This document shows positions 33,780 through 45,806 of a stretch of DNA of 60,000 bases, one piece after another. The notes beneath the pieces were generated by a model that was not told where the DNA came from, did not search any database, and saw only the letters and a program-made list of their open reading frames with translations. The stretch comes from Takakia lepidozioides (Eukaryota; Streptophyta; Takakiopsida; Takakiales; Takakiaceae). Made by a program: the position numbers and the translations under genes. Location of the stretch: assembly GCA_030704615.1 (NCBI GenBank), contig CM060733.1, positions 59,460,001-59,520,000 of the forward strand, read 5' to 3'. The first letter of the stretch is position 1. Every line of letters begins with the position of its first letter.

Positions 33780-34330
33780 TCGGCGGAACGGTGCGTGCGC
33801 GCGGGGCACGTGCATGCCCAGGATTGGTTGCCGCCCCGCAAACCGCCGAGCGATTGGTTGGCTTTCAGGTGAGCACGTGGGAGCAGCAGCACGCGGCAGG
33901 TTGTGGGTGGTGCGACGCGCTTGGAAGCTTCGGCAGCCTTGTCTCGCACGCCTCCCTCTCACAACCAAACCCTCGCACTCCTTCGCGCTCCTCCTCTTTT
34001 CCATTCATTCTCGTCTTTCTCAGATCGCATGCCATGGAAATAGATCGTGTTGCTTTGCTCGAGGTTTGTAGGATTCAGATCTGCGACGGCGCTCTTCCGG
34101 CCGCTTGCGTTGGAGGGCTGCGGTGGCCCTTCTGCTTTCACTGGTGCTCTGGAACGACATCGGGGGTTTGGCGGATGCAGAAGTTTGATGCCGCTCTTCA
34201 CCGTCCTCGGTTACGGAGCGGCCGCTTATGGAGTTGGTTCTGAAGTGTCTTGAGGCTTAGAGACGTTTGCCGACATGGCTGCACTCGCCTCGACCGGACT
34301 GGGGTTTGTGGCTTCCACTCATCTGCGATG
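33780..34330 (+). promoter_or_regulatory. GC-rich island, possible promoter and 5' exon of an unidentified gene
   Basis: GC-rich sequence with a CACGTG-type G-box (GAGCACGTGGGAG at about 33874) and a pyrimidine-rich CTCCTCCTCTTTTCC stretch near 33990 precedes an ATG at 34033 (MEIDRVALLE followed by donor-like GTTTGT) and another at 34275 (MAALASTGLGFVASTHLRC, transit-peptide-like, 25 codons). No downstream exon could be found, so this may be a relic or a non-coding transcript start. Confidence 0.3.
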
Positions 34331-37300
34331 CAGCGCGGGTTGTTGGCTGTGACGACAGGCCCCGCTTCTCTCCTACACACGTGTTTGAATCGTGAGAATC
34401 TGTCTATGTGTACATCTTCTGCTTGTTACCCCGGAGTTGTCTGATTATTAGCATGCAGTGGTTGGTACTCGTGTATCTTTGCTTTCTTGATAGCCTAGAT
34501 AGAAATATGGGAAGTGTCTTATGGTGAGGGGTTGGCCGTTCTCGTTGTGTATGTCTGATAGTTAATATTCAAGTATATGTTTTGTTTGTGTTGACTACGA
34601 AGGTAGTTCGCATTTCTTTTTCCATAGTCTGTGTCCGAAGTCTTTTTAGAGTGTGTTATGTCGTCCATCACATCTTCTTTGGTCAACTCGAAGGTTTCCG
34701 ATGCTTCGCAGGTTCCCGTTCCGAGTAAATTTCTGTGTGTGAGCCCCTTCGGTGATTTGACGGTTTTCTTAGATTCCTTTCTTTTTTTGGTGATCTGCAT
34801 CTGTTATACATAATTTACTTCTGATGGATGACTTTGGGTAAGTCACTCTTGCAGGATAAGACTGGTTTTCGAAGGTCGCCTTGCCCTCGTGAGTGTTTCC
34901 GCCGGCGCACACGTCGGTTGTCTTGAATGGATCAGCGTGGAGCTGTGGCCTGGCTGGAAATGGACGATGGTTGATGCGACTGTCTAACCACCATGAGGTT
35001 GGAGGATATTTTGAGTTGTAGTGTTAGTGAGTTTTTCTTGTCATCCGAGTGGTTAAGTTTGCGTCTGGGGTTCAGAGTACTTGACTATTTTTCAAAGAAC
35101 TGAGGCCAAGACATGCAAACCCTGTAATATGCAGCCCATGCCATGGTTTTAAGGTATCAAATACCTGGCTGGCTGTAGGGTATCAGGATCCTGCCCTTAT
35201 GGGTGCGCTTACGGGGCGGATCCATCAGAAAATAAAAGAGGGGTTCATCCCCGTTTTCTGGGGGAGGGGTTTTTCCCTCCCAGGGCTGTTGGTCTGGTGA
35301 GTGAAGGGGTGACTGCGGCATCATGCTCTTAAGGGTCTCGTCACTGAAGCGCTTTTGAGTGGCATTGCATCCGTGCATGATGGCTGATGTTGGACCTCTG
35401 GGTCAGCATGTGATGTCAGAATGTTGATATTCTTGCAACAACGCTAGATGCATGTAAGACGCATAGATGTCACACTCTCGAAAGCCTCTGCAAACAAGTG
35501 CGACACTGCAGTAGTTCCATCGAGGATTGGACACCTCTTGCGCACGCTCTCGGGTACTTGATAACTAATCACAGCAAAAGCATTTTGATCGGAAGGAGGT
35601 CTTTAACGGTTCTCAGAGGTTTCGGATCCTGGACAGTGGCACTGATCACCACCATGTAGTCATCTGTCTAGGCACCCGGAACAAAGGATTTTGTCAGCCT
35701 TCTCAAGAGCAGGTGTTACGTCGACAGCTTGGATTTCTCAAGTCAGCCGACATACATGCAATTGTGTTATCTTACAGTGCTCCATGTCCACTGCATAGTC
35801 ATCGAATCATACATGTCACTGGCTTTCTCACATCAATTCTCGAGAGTTTCGAGTGCATCACTGCATTTGGTAAGTTCGGCTTACGTCATCACCACCTCAG
35901 TTTTGGGAGCTCAAGATCTGAGCCTGTTGTTTCCTGACTGGGTTATCTTTCTTTTGAATGCCTTTGTAGTTTATGGATGGTAACTCATGTCCACATGATT
36001 TGGTTGTGTTTCTCCAACGTCCCTGGTTATGTATTTGTATACTTCTATTGTGACTGTCCCTTCCAAGTTTTCATTTTAAGCAAGCATTAGGAGAATTTGA
36101 ATAAATTCCTAAGTCGTTCATCAAAGTATCTTTTAGTTATTTCATCATGTACGAGATTACTTGAGTGTGCAGTTGGGTATTAGAGGAGTTTTGCACACAT
36201 TAGAATGCCCTTTTCTGCAATAAGGAAACAGAACGAGTGAAGCTAAAGTTGTACTTCACGAGCACCAATCCCTTTGTTACCAAGTTTCTGTGGTGGTAGT
36301 TGCTTGTTGTAGGGACTCCGCACATCCCTTGTGTAGGTTGGCAGTATCTTGGTGGTAGTTCGTCTCTTCTTGGTTGTACAAGTTGGACTCCTATAGTATT
36401 CTAAGATTCACATCTTTGATCTAGGTTTTTCCTTCTAAATATTGGAAGTTTCAGAAGGTTTTGAAGCTCATGAAGATATTTCAATACTTTGACATGGTAG
36501 TGAAATTCTTATAGTACTTTGTCTAGGACAAAATTTAACACGGTTGGTCTGTTTGGTATAAAAAGTAAAATGAGAGAGTTGGAAGGACAGAAGATTAGGG
36601 TCCCTGGGGCAGATGATCTGTGCAACCCTTTGCGAGGAGATATGTTTCAAGTGTTGAAGTGCTGGTTGCAACCAACATCGAATGGTATGTGATATGTTTG
36701 AGATTGATTTGAACTCAAGCATCTCCTGACAAGTTGCAACTTGCATCGTCCTCGAAGAAAAGCTGCGCTAGTTTCGACTCTGCTGATGAAGATGTGTGAC
36801 TCCTATACGTACACGACTGCGGGTATGACTGGTCTCTGAAGGCCCTGGATCACTGATGTTTATGTTCAATCATATCTGGAGTTCTTGCTGTTTTTTAAAC
36901 TGTTAAAGCTACCTCCCACTGTCACTCGTCGATGCATCCTGCAACCCTCCAATCTCCAAAATATCGTATTTGATTGTTTTCTGGTTGAAATTTTCTACTC
37001 AATTAATGTTGTAGTTTATTTGTAGTTCATTTGAAGAAAACTCTGAGCGAAAATCTCCAATCTGGAAAAATCACCTGTTTTCCTCTTTTTATCCAGCATC
37101 ACCTGTCTTGTGTTATGTGGAGTAGAAGCTTAAAATTTAATGTTAGTAGAATTTTGTAGGAAATCACTTAAAGGTCACAACATACTTCAGGCCGCTTACG
37201 CGAATAACATCTGTCTTTGAATCATTTGTTCGAACCTATACTGATTCTTGTTCGATATATTTTCCATCATTTTCTAGTTGTCAAATCTGTAGTCGGTTTT

Positions 37301-38355
37301 GCATCACATATTCTCGCTTTTCAGCACACGGATGAGTCTGAATGAGATTGTAACGTTGGTATTGTTCTCGTTCATTGTACATGTCTCAGGTATGTTGTTC
37401 TGTCGGAGAGAAGGTTTGTGTCGTGAGACCAGGATGGCAGCAGGCGAACTGATCTATATCTCCCGAGATCCGAGATTTTAGTGATGTAGCGTCGAATTTT
37501 GGTGACAGTACACGCAAACGTGCATGCATTTCTACTGGAATCTGCGAAGTTTATGTACCTTGGTTTTGTCAATATATGTGATGACAGCCCCTTTCGATAT
37601 TCTGTCATTCACTTGCTAAAACTCGTTGCCATGTCGACATAATGGTTGGTTCAAGTTTTCTGTGTCTCTAAGCTCACCAAAACCCGTAGTTACTGTTGTC
37701 TTGTCGATGAAGTACGTGGATGAATTAAACAGCTTATTAACACGTCTAAATGTGGACGTGTTGTACATCATTTAACAGTCTCCTTCACTGCAACTAGACC
37801 TATATGGGGGTTGAAGTCCCCTCAAGTGTTCTGTGGAAGGGAATGTATTGTGAGTATAGGGAAAGAACATTCGTCAGGAATTAAACAGTTGGATGGAAAT
37901 GAGACTGTTGAGACTATATTTTGTTTTGCAGAGATGTTTTTCTCTAAAAGCTTCTCATGAAGACTTCCAGACGCTCCTTCAGTGGAGGATAGTCACCATG
38001 TGGCCAATTCAAATGTGCCACTTCTCTAATTCTAAGTTTTCCAAGCTGAATTTGACTCTTCAGGCCCAATTAACTTCCGAACCTTTTGTGCAGAAAGTTT
38101 CCCTTTGACTTTATGAGCCAATTATGCTCTCTTCTTACAGTCTGTGCCAGACTAGATCTGTACAAAAGAACACAAGTTACATGAAAGACCTGAATAGGCA
38201 CAGTGGCAAGATTTAAGATGGCACTCCATATCCAAATCTGGATGCTTATCTACACTCGCCATAAACGATGTACATCAGTTGCGGCACTTCAGGAAAACTT
38301 TGGGCTTGCCTCAACTCGAGCTGCCGCCTAAAAACTGGCATGGCACTTTAGAGTC
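34331..38355. other. 4-kb intergenic stretch, no supported gene
   Basis: AT-rich sequence with only short open frames. A minus-strand block at 35378-35160 (DEPLFYFLMDPPRKRTHKGR) has coding-like composition but no known family. Nothing else is supported. Confidence 0.4.
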
Positions 38356-40767
38356 TCACAGCAAAGTTTTCCATGCATCCCCGTCCTTTCTCATTTGTTG
38401 AATTGAAACCTGCCTTTGTTGGATCTGCTGCTCTCGCACACTTGCGCGTTGGCTGTCCTTCCGTAGCTGATTAACCAGGCTCACCTCACCAGACTTGGCA
38501 GCAGCAAAGATGAGAATCCGATATGCAATCTTATCTGGGGTGCACCCACTTTTTTTCATCTCTGTAAACACCTGAAGCGCATCATCCAGTCGATCTGCTC
38601 TGGAAAAACCATGAAGGCGAACTGTGAAAGAGAACTTGTCAGGCTTGATGCCATTGTCTTTCATCTCCTGGAAAAGCAGTGTTGCCCTGTCACACTCACC
38701 AGTCTTCCCAAGGCTATCCATTAGCCGATTGTACGTGACGACATCTGGTTGAAAGCCCCTGTCTTTCATCTCCTGGAACACTTGGAATGCTTGAACTATG
38801 TGCCCATGCCTACCAAAGGCATCAATCAGGGTGTTGAATGTAATTTTTTCTGGTGGAGGACCTGTCTCTAACATTTCTTTATAAATCTGGTAGGCTTGGT
38901 CTGCATTGCCTGCTTTGCCAAAGCTGTCAATGAGGGTGTTGAAGGTGATCGAATCAGGATTGCAGCCTGCTTCCTTCATGTGCTTCAACGTTCTGTGGGC
39001 TGCTTCTGGCTTTCCAGCCTTGCCCAATGTTTCAATCAAAATGTTGTAAGAGATAACATCTGGATGGAAACCTTTGTCTCCCAAATCTTTAAAGAGCTGA
39101 CAAGCCCGATCCACGTCACCCGCCTTTCCCAAGCTATGGAGGAGGTTGTTGCATACAAATAAATCCAAAGCGGCATCATGGTTGGTCATTTCGAGGAAGA
39201 GGTTGCATGCTTCCTCCACTCTGCCAGCCTTACCAAGCCCATCAATAAGAATGGCATATGAGAAGGCATCTGGAGGACAACCCTCTTCTCTCATTTTGTG
39301 AAACAGCTTCTGAGCTTCATCAATTCGCCCAGCTTTGGCCAGACAATCCACGAGGCTGTTATAGGTGATCACTTGTGGAGAGAACCCTTTCTCAACCATA
39401 TCTTGGTGAAGATGAAGGGCTGTCTCAACAAAGCCAGCTTTGCCTAAGCCATCAATCAGAATGTTGTACGTAGGAACATTTGGGTTCACCCCTTTGTCTT
39501 TCATCTCTTTGAAGTACTTGTAGGCCTCCTGCACTTTTCCTGCCCTGGCAAGCGTGTTCACTAAGAAGCCGTAGGTATAACCATTAGGTTTGAGGCCTCT
39601 GTGCCGCATTTCCTGAAAAAGGAGACAAACCATTTCTACATTTTTGGCGCTTCCATACGAGCGCATCAGAATGTTGTACGCAAGGGAGTCTGGCTTGCAC
39701 CCTGCTTCCCGCATCTTGCGATAAACTGTGCTTGCTTTGTCATGATTCCCGCTTCTTGAAAGCAGATCAACTAGGCGTGAGTAAGCATGCACAGTGGGGA
39801 CACACCCATAGGATTCCACCTTGTTGAAGAGTTCAAAGGCATCCAACAACCTGTTGGCTCGACCAAAACTCCCAATGAGTGTCGCAAATGTAATGGCCTT
39901 CAATGCAAATCCACCCCGGCACATCTCATCCAACAATGACCCAACAGCAATCAGGTTGTCAGTTGTCGCTGCCCGTCCCAACATCACATTGTAGGTTGCA
40001 TCTGTATGTTTGTAGTTCTTCTGTGATTTAACCCATTCAAAAAACTTCAAGCCACTTTCAACGGCCTCTTCCCCTCGCAGACGCGACAGCACTGCTCCAA
40101 CCAATCTGGGCTGCAGTTCTATTCCCAAATTGGCGATTGCCTCTCCGGCACTGGGTGTCCATGGAGACTGTATGATTATGTTGAGCACTCTTGTGTCCAT
40201 TTGAACATCCACCCCAGATTGCTTCCCTTCCCCCACCCCCTCTTCATTTTTTACAGGGGTATCAGATTTTGGCTGCCCTCCTTTCTGGTTGACATCCCTT
40301 GGTGTGTGTGATGCTTCTTCTGATTCCTCAACCTGCTGCAAAGTGGAAGCACACCGTCTGAGAGGCACTAGCCTGTGGACTGAACACACTGAAGATCCGA
40401 TTCTTCCATTGTGAGAGGATTTCATACAGGAGCTTGGGTAGAGGGCTTCCTTTAAAATGCCAGGGACCGGGTGAAACGTTCCCATGTGCGCGGTCCTATG
40501 ATCGGCACTTTGTCTGAATAGTCCTGCAGTGGTAGATGGCAAGCCATTCGTGGCACACGTTTTTGCTGCTGTGTGCTGTGATTCCGAAATAGTGTACCGA
40601 CTGCAGGGCACATCTGCACTCGGAAGAGAGTAATTTTCGAAAGGTTGCAATGCACAATCACACCCAGCTCCCCACAATTGCTTGTTCCAAAGGCTCCGCA
40701 CACTTTCTGAAAGGTCAATCCTCAGAAGGCCGCCCTGCAGCTGGCGCCTCGTCCAGTCCTTAGCCAT
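38356..40767 (-). CDS. P-class pentatricopeptide repeat protein, 803 aa, intronless
   Basis: An uninterrupted frame from ATG 40767 to stop 38356. Residues 1 to about 150 are a Ser/Arg-containing presequence fitting organelle import. An acidic linker follows, then the SPWTPSAGEAIANLGIEL block (about 201-218) typical of the leader of At3g16010-type proteins. About 14-15 tandem 35-residue PPR motifs run from about 256 to 765, for example TYNILIDGLGKAGFVETALH and SYNILIETLGKAGKPEAAHR. The tail is Gln-rich. No PLS alternation and no E or DYW domain is present, so it should be an organellar RNA-binding factor for stability, splicing or translation rather than an editing factor. Frame and repeats are intact, so it is probably functional. 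Organelle and target RNA cannot be told. Confidence 0.93.
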   Translation of the reverse strand: MAKDWTRRQLQGGLLRIDLSESVRSLWNKQLWGAGCDCALQPFENYSLPSADVPCSRYTISESQHTAAKTCATNGLPSTTAGLFRQSADHRTAHMGTFHPVPGILKEALYPSSCMKSSHNGRIGSSVCSVHRLVPLRRCASTLQQVEESEEASHTPRDVNQKGGQPKSDTPVKNEEGVGEGKQSGVDVQMDTRVLNIIIQSPWTPSAGEAIANLGIELQPRLVGAVLSRLRGEEAVESGLKFFEWVKSQKNYKHTDATYNVMLGRAATTDNLIAVGSLLDEMCRGGFALKAITFATLIGSFGRANRLLDAFELFNKVESYGCVPTVHAYSRLVDLLSRSGNHDKASTVYRKMREAGCKPDSLAYNILMRSYGSAKNVEMVCLLFQEMRHRGLKPNGYTYGFLVNTLARAGKVQEAYKYFKEMKDKGVNPNVPTYNILIDGLGKAGFVETALHLHQDMVEKGFSPQVITYNSLVDCLAKAGRIDEAQKLFHKMREEGCPPDAFSYAILIDGLGKAGRVEEACNLFLEMTNHDAALDLFVCNNLLHSLGKAGDVDRACQLFKDLGDKGFHPDVISYNILIETLGKAGKPEAAHRTLKHMKEAGCNPDSITFNTLIDSFGKAGNADQAYQIYKEMLETGPPPEKITFNTLIDAFGRHGHIVQAFQVFQEMKDRGFQPDVVTYNRLMDSLGKTGECDRATLLFQEMKDNGIKPDKFSFTVRLHGFSRADRLDDALQVFTEMKKSGCTPDKIAYRILIFAAAKSGEVSLVNQLRKDSQRASVREQQIQQRQVSIQQMRKDGDAWKTLL

Positions 40768-41762
40768 GCCTACCGCTTAGCACATGAGTGCTTATGCCAA
40801 CCGACACTGAGTAGTACCATTATCAAGCTATCTCTGAACACAGAACAGTGCCGCTCTTGTTGGATTACAAAGCCTCAGATGTAATCTACCTTTGGCGCTG
40901 ATACATGTGTTTCATGGACTCCTCAAGAAAGTCGTACTGCACAATAATACTGCCAAAGTGTGCTAAGCACCACCAAACACACAATTACAGATAATTACAC
41001 ATAAATTCCCTCGACTAATTGAATCACATCAAGAGATTTTCTATGCTAGGCCTGAAAGAAGGGAGCCTCTTTGACCTCTCTATCTATAAGAGGATGTGTA
41101 ATGTGCGTGAGTTGGGGAAAGACAGAGAGACAGCGATGGCCTAAAACTTTGGTTGCAAGAGCCTGCAACCACCGTGGAGGGAGAGGGAGAGAGAGTGTGT
41201 ATGTGTGTGTGTGTTGGGGGGGTGTAGGATGAAAATGCCAGTTAGCGCTTACCAACCAAGTTCTCAAGAACCTACCTCAACGAATGGAATGGTCACATCA
41301 TCAAGCCCAACCCACTCAAGAAGAGTTGGCATTCATCGTAGTGACAGCCTAACACCTCTCTCCGACATGGATTGCACCGAGTCCAAGAATCCGACATTTT
41401 GCTTTGCGCATTCCGCACTTCTACTACCGCTCCACAGTGCACACCATAACCCCTGTCTGCGAGACAACCCAATTCAATTTGAAGAGCATTCTCAGAGTGT
41501 GCCTGAGATCATAGCAAGCAGCGATGAGGAGACTCCTTCTCAGGAATCTCGCAGGGATGCTGCAAATTTGATGGTAAGCCCTAAACCCACGAGGCCAGCC
41601 ACAACGCCGACGGAGATCACTTTATCGTCCATATCCCGACCGTCGTTCATGTAGGATGTTCCCTGTGAGGTGGCATGTGTCCATGCATTCCCATCAACTT
41701 TGTAGTTCCCTATGAGATGTCCGTTTCGACCTGACCCACTTATACCACGTGTATAGTCATTG
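40768..41762. other. intergenic between PPR and TIN1-like genes, with one small minus-strand ORF
   Basis: A GA/GT-rich simple repeat lies at about 41178-41215. A minus-strand ATG frame, 41773-41540 (77 codons), ends with one hydrophobic segment (VISVGVVAGLVGLGLTIKFA). Its first codons come from the edge of the repeat at 41763-41935, so the true start may be a splice acceptor instead. Not recognised. Confidence 0.35.
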
Positions 41763-41935
41763 TTTTTGCCCATAATACGGGTATTGCACCAGTATTTCCT
41801 TTGTCAATACCAGCGTGTGTAGGGTATTGACGTAGGTATTGGAATTGCCAATACCAGCCGTGGTCGGTTATTTAATACCAGGCCCTATATACCAGTCCAA
41901 TACTGGTCCTTTCTGCCGGCCGGTACTAATACACG
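41763..41935 (-). repeat. dispersed CTGGTATTG-rich repeat, copy A
   Basis: Read on the minus strand it starts ATTGGACTGGTATATAGGG, contains GGCTGGTATTGGCAATTCCA and ends CGTATTATGGGCAAAAACAA. The same three landmarks occur in the same order at 55976-56137 on the plus strand. Confidence 0.75.
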
Positions 41936-41960
41936 TGGCATACTCTGATTAGCTTACGTA

Positions 41961-41977
41961 CGTGGACTCCTCATTGG
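41961..41977 (+). promoter_or_regulatory. ER-stress-element-like CGTGG-N7-ATTGG upstream of the TIN1-like gene
   Basis: CGTGG at 41961-41965 (within TACGTACGTGG, a bZIP ACGT core) is followed by ATTGG at 41973-41977. Plant ERSE elements pair CCAAT with CCACG/CACG at set distances; the spacing here is not canonical, so this is only a candidate. Confidence 0.3.
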
Positions 41978-42005
41978 CCGTGTACACGCGTGCGAGAGTA
42001 GGTCG

Positions 42006-42040
42006 GGGAGAGAGAAGGAGAGAGAGAGAGAAGAGAGGGA
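42006..42040. repeat. GA-rich tract in the TIN1-like 5' region
   Basis: GGAGAGAGAAGGAGAGAGAG-type purine run about 270 bp before the ATG, a common plant 5'-leader or core-promoter feature. Confidence 0.6.
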
Positions 42041-42313
42041 TGGCAGGAACGGCGATGGTGCTGTCGAGGGCGACGATAGCGAATTGATCGAAGGATCGAC
42101 GGGAATGAGAGGAGTGAATCGCTCTAACAACGTATATCTGCAGCGTTTGTGGCCCATACCTCGACTGACAGGGCGATCGTGAAAAGGAGTGTGGAATTCG
42201 GGGTTTGAGAGTCAATTCGTTGGCTTTACATTAGTTTTGTCCGTGCGCGACATGAATGTGAGGAGGAAGTTCGCCTAGCCGAGTGATTTTATTCTTAAAA
42301 GAGTGATTTTGAC

Positions 42314-44139
42314 ATGGATTCGAAGAAAATTTCCGGAGCTATGCTGTTGGGAGTGCTTTTGTGCGTTTTTTTAATCTCCAGCGAAGCAACTTCCCTGTTG
42401 AAATTGGATCAGACCCCTCCAGCTGCTTTTGACGCTGTCTCGGTACGTTCAATTCCCTTCCATCGTACATTACCAGGATGGATTGTTGTTACAAAGCTGC
42501 TGCTTTACCTGTACGTATGTTGGTAGGTTGATTGATTTGTTGGAATTTGTGTCTTAGTTTTCCCGCATTGTCGGCCTGAGTGCAGGGCACCGTGGATGGG
42601 ATCATACATCGGATGGGATGGAGCAAGGGTGATGTCAAGCTGTCCAATATCGATACAAGGGATGCGAAGTTAGGGCAGACACTTATCTATGAATTCGACA
42701 TCCAAGTTGGAGATGAAGTTCTACCACTTAGGCTCTCAGAGGAGATCACTGCTTGGCAATATTTGCAGGAGCTTCCAGAGAATGAAGACGAGCTGGGGGA
42801 GAATGAAGGCGGGAAAGACGCAGCAGTGAATGTCTGGCGACCGGAAGCTTTCTCTCCAGTCTTGGCCCCGTTCCAATTGGCTGGACCTGTGGACCTGTGG
42901 ATGCAAGATGCAGAGGAGCTTCGGCTCTCCATGCCTGTAAGAGTTGATCTTTTCCCCTCTTGTATGTTGGTCTCCATCCTGCTGCTGTCAGCATGAAGGC
43001 TTGGGATAATCATGGGTTTGGAGGAAAGTGACTTCAGATTTGAATGCGTCTATTTATCTGATGCAAGTGCTTTCTACGAAAGTACAAGGAAACTGTTCTG
43101 AAAGGAATTTACATGGGGATTTCCATTATCTTTCTTGTTCATAGGCCACTCTGTCTAATTTGCATTGCTTCTTACCATTTCCAGTTTATCATCAAAGACC
43201 AGCAGTAGTGATCTGCTTTGTGTTTGCTTGTGTGCTCTACTCCTCTGTGGACAGAGTTGGCACTGTTGGACATTGTTGTTTGACTACTTGCATCTGGTGT
43301 GGCAGCATGACGTCGATGCAGGGGTTTTAAAGAGAGTGTTACTGGCAGATGGCGCCGTGGTCACTGTCGAGGGAGCTCGCGAAGTAAGTCTGACACGACC
43401 TTTGCAACTGCCGCTACCACTCACACGGGCTCCCCAGGGAAGTGGCCTGGCTGCTAGTTTGGCAGCTCTTGCATCTCGCTTGCGGTTCACATCTCGTTCA
43501 CAGAAAAAACCCTTGCTCTCTCTGCGTATTGTTGGTCCTAGTTCATTGACTGCAGCAGCACCGACTGAGTCAGCGGGAGGGAGGCTGAAGGTGAATAGGC
43601 TTGGTTCGGGGGCGGTGGAGTTGGTGTCAAGGACACAGGAACTGGCTGTGGCTGAACCATTCGGACAGCCTGATGCAGCTTTTCTGAGCCTAAGTGATTA
43701 TTGGATGTGGCCTCTTCCATCTCTGAACATGTCCAATTCAAAGCTGCTGGGATTAGAGCATGCGCTGATCAGATATCTGGGGCAAAAAGCATACAAGAAG
43801 GGCTCATTTCAACTCTTGAAGGCAAAAGTGGCAGCTGCAAGTTTTGTTCAAATCCAATTTGAGTTGGAGAAGAAGCTGACTGATGAGATGTTCAAGTCAG
43901 AGGAGTGGCCGGAGTGGGCAACCAGGCCATCTGTAGAGAGGCTGCAGTTTGAACTTCTGGCAAAGGTGGATGGGGACAAGTTGCTACCCATAAGTGCTCG
44001 ACAGATTGAGCCGACCTTACCCACTGTCGCATTTTCTGTGGCTGATTTGAATGGGAATGTGACAGCCAACACTCCCACTGTCTTACCGCCTGTGGGGGCA
44101 ATGACACTTGACTTCAATTGGGAGGGAATTCTGGATTAG
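42314..44139 (+). CDS. TIN1: TIN1-like (tunicamycin-induced) ER protein, three exons
   Basis: Exons 42314-42442, 42586-42936 and 43306-44139 have GT-AG borders and stay in phase, giving 437 residues. The N-terminus is a signal peptide (AMLLGVLLCVFLISSEATS). Exon 2 ends with PVDLWMQDAEELRLSMP. Exon 3 opens HDVDAGVLKRVLLADGAVVT, then VEGAREVSL, which I recognise as the conserved block of the plant-specific TUNICAMYCIN INDUCED 1 family (Arabidopsis At5g64510, about 424 residues). That protein is ER-resident, induced by the unfolded protein response and linked to pollen surface. The remainder is soluble with no transmembrane segment. The assignment is from memory of the family; the gene model itself is strong. 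A candidate ER-stress element lies upstream. Confidence 0.75.
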
Positions 44140-45806
44140 GGACCTACTGGATAGAAAATCTCATACTTCTGCGGTACCTCTCACCAAAGGTGATTTACCA
44201 CAGCCCCATATTTGTACATTTATATGGATTAATTTTATTTCATGGAACTGATTTCGAATAATACCTCTCCCTTAGTGGCTTGCCAGACTAGACAAGGAAT
44301 TTCAGGTGTGCAGTGGCCTGTTGTTTGATATTGAGTTGGTGCTATACTACTTTGTGGGGGGTAATAAAAACAGCGCCAGTGCTTGATAGAGCTAAGATTG
44401 CTGTTTTAGAAGGAACGAAAAATCTGCTGATTATTTCCCTTTGTTATTTTGACGGCATTAATCTGCACAATGACCTCTGCTGCTCTTCTAGATCACTTTG
44501 CCACCCACTGACGTTGGCTACTTTTGGGAGCAATTGGTTGCAAGTTAATGAAGTGGGCAAGAGAGGCAAACTTCGGCAAATGAAAATGACGGAGAGCTTC
44601 CAGGGCAGTGTAAAGGACTTGCCCTCGAGCAGGTCCTCAAATCCTGGAAACTCCTCCAGGCTTACACTGTATGGATACCAAGTCCAGCAATGCTCTGCTG
44701 CCCTTGAAGAACAAACAGATCACCGCCAACTTACATGACCACTGACCCAAAAGAACACTAACATTCTACGTCTTGCATTAGTTACACCTTGGTAGCATGC
44801 TGAGAGCGTTCTTGCTGTGAAACTAGAGGTCTTCAGCAAGATCAGGAGAGTGTGTGCAGTGAAAGGAGAAGCTGCACTGCAAAGACAGCAATACAGTGCA
44901 GCGACTGGCTGCTGTTGCCAAGACCATCCAGTTCAGCTGTCACCTCCACGGTCTTGCTACCCTTCAAGACATCCAAGCACAACTGGTATCAGAGAAATTC
45001 AGCCTTTCTCCTCAAAGAGGTTGGAGAAGTAAATTGAACAGACGGCTGAGCTCAGCACGGATTGTTGGAGAAGTTCATGACTTACACAACCCCTCTTCAG
45101 TTCTGTTGAGAGCTCTAAGGCAAAACTGATAGGGATTGAAAACGACCTCCGGGCCATCCTCCTCCAGGGGACCCTAGCATACTATCACTGTGATGGTACT
45201 AAGAGCATCTCCACAGGGAGTACAGCAAATAACACTGCAATGGTAAATTCCCGCTGCCTCCAACACTCCCCTCCCGGTACTCTTTCATGGAACCTATAGA
45301 GTACCAATGAGCTCTGCCCCTTCCTCGATGGCTTTTCCAATTTCGCAAAAACTCTTTCATTCCCCCAAGTTTCCCCCAAGTTTCCTAGTAGTCCATAGCA
45401 TGTAGAGTATTACTGCCCACATACAGTGCCCTGCCTGTTTGCTCAGACGGAATTAATCGTTGTGCATTTCCAAGCAGGTTTGAGAAAGGAAAACGTACTT
45501 GCCATGAAGTTAGGCTATGACTCGGTTCCGTCTCATACGAGAGCTGAATTTAGCCCTACGCGTAGGATGAAATACGGAGAGATAGAACTGCGCAGTCTGT
45601 GGACGCTGTCTTGGAGCGGATGATCACTGACCTACTACTTATTGGCTGTCACTTAGTAAATCGGTCTTCCTCTGCTTTATTTGTTCTATACCATCCCTTG
45701 ATCACTCATTGGTTTGTGCTTGCCCATCTTGCTTCTTGTAAAGAGAAGCATCTGCAGGTTCAGCTTCCATATTCGTCCACAATTTGAGGCCTTCCACCAT
45801 TGGAGT
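44140..45806. other. TIN1 3' region and intergenic sequence
   Basis: The first few hundred bases are probably 3' UTR. Open frames at 44313-44738 and 44896-45129 do not resemble known proteins and have no clear splice support. Confidence 0.4.
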
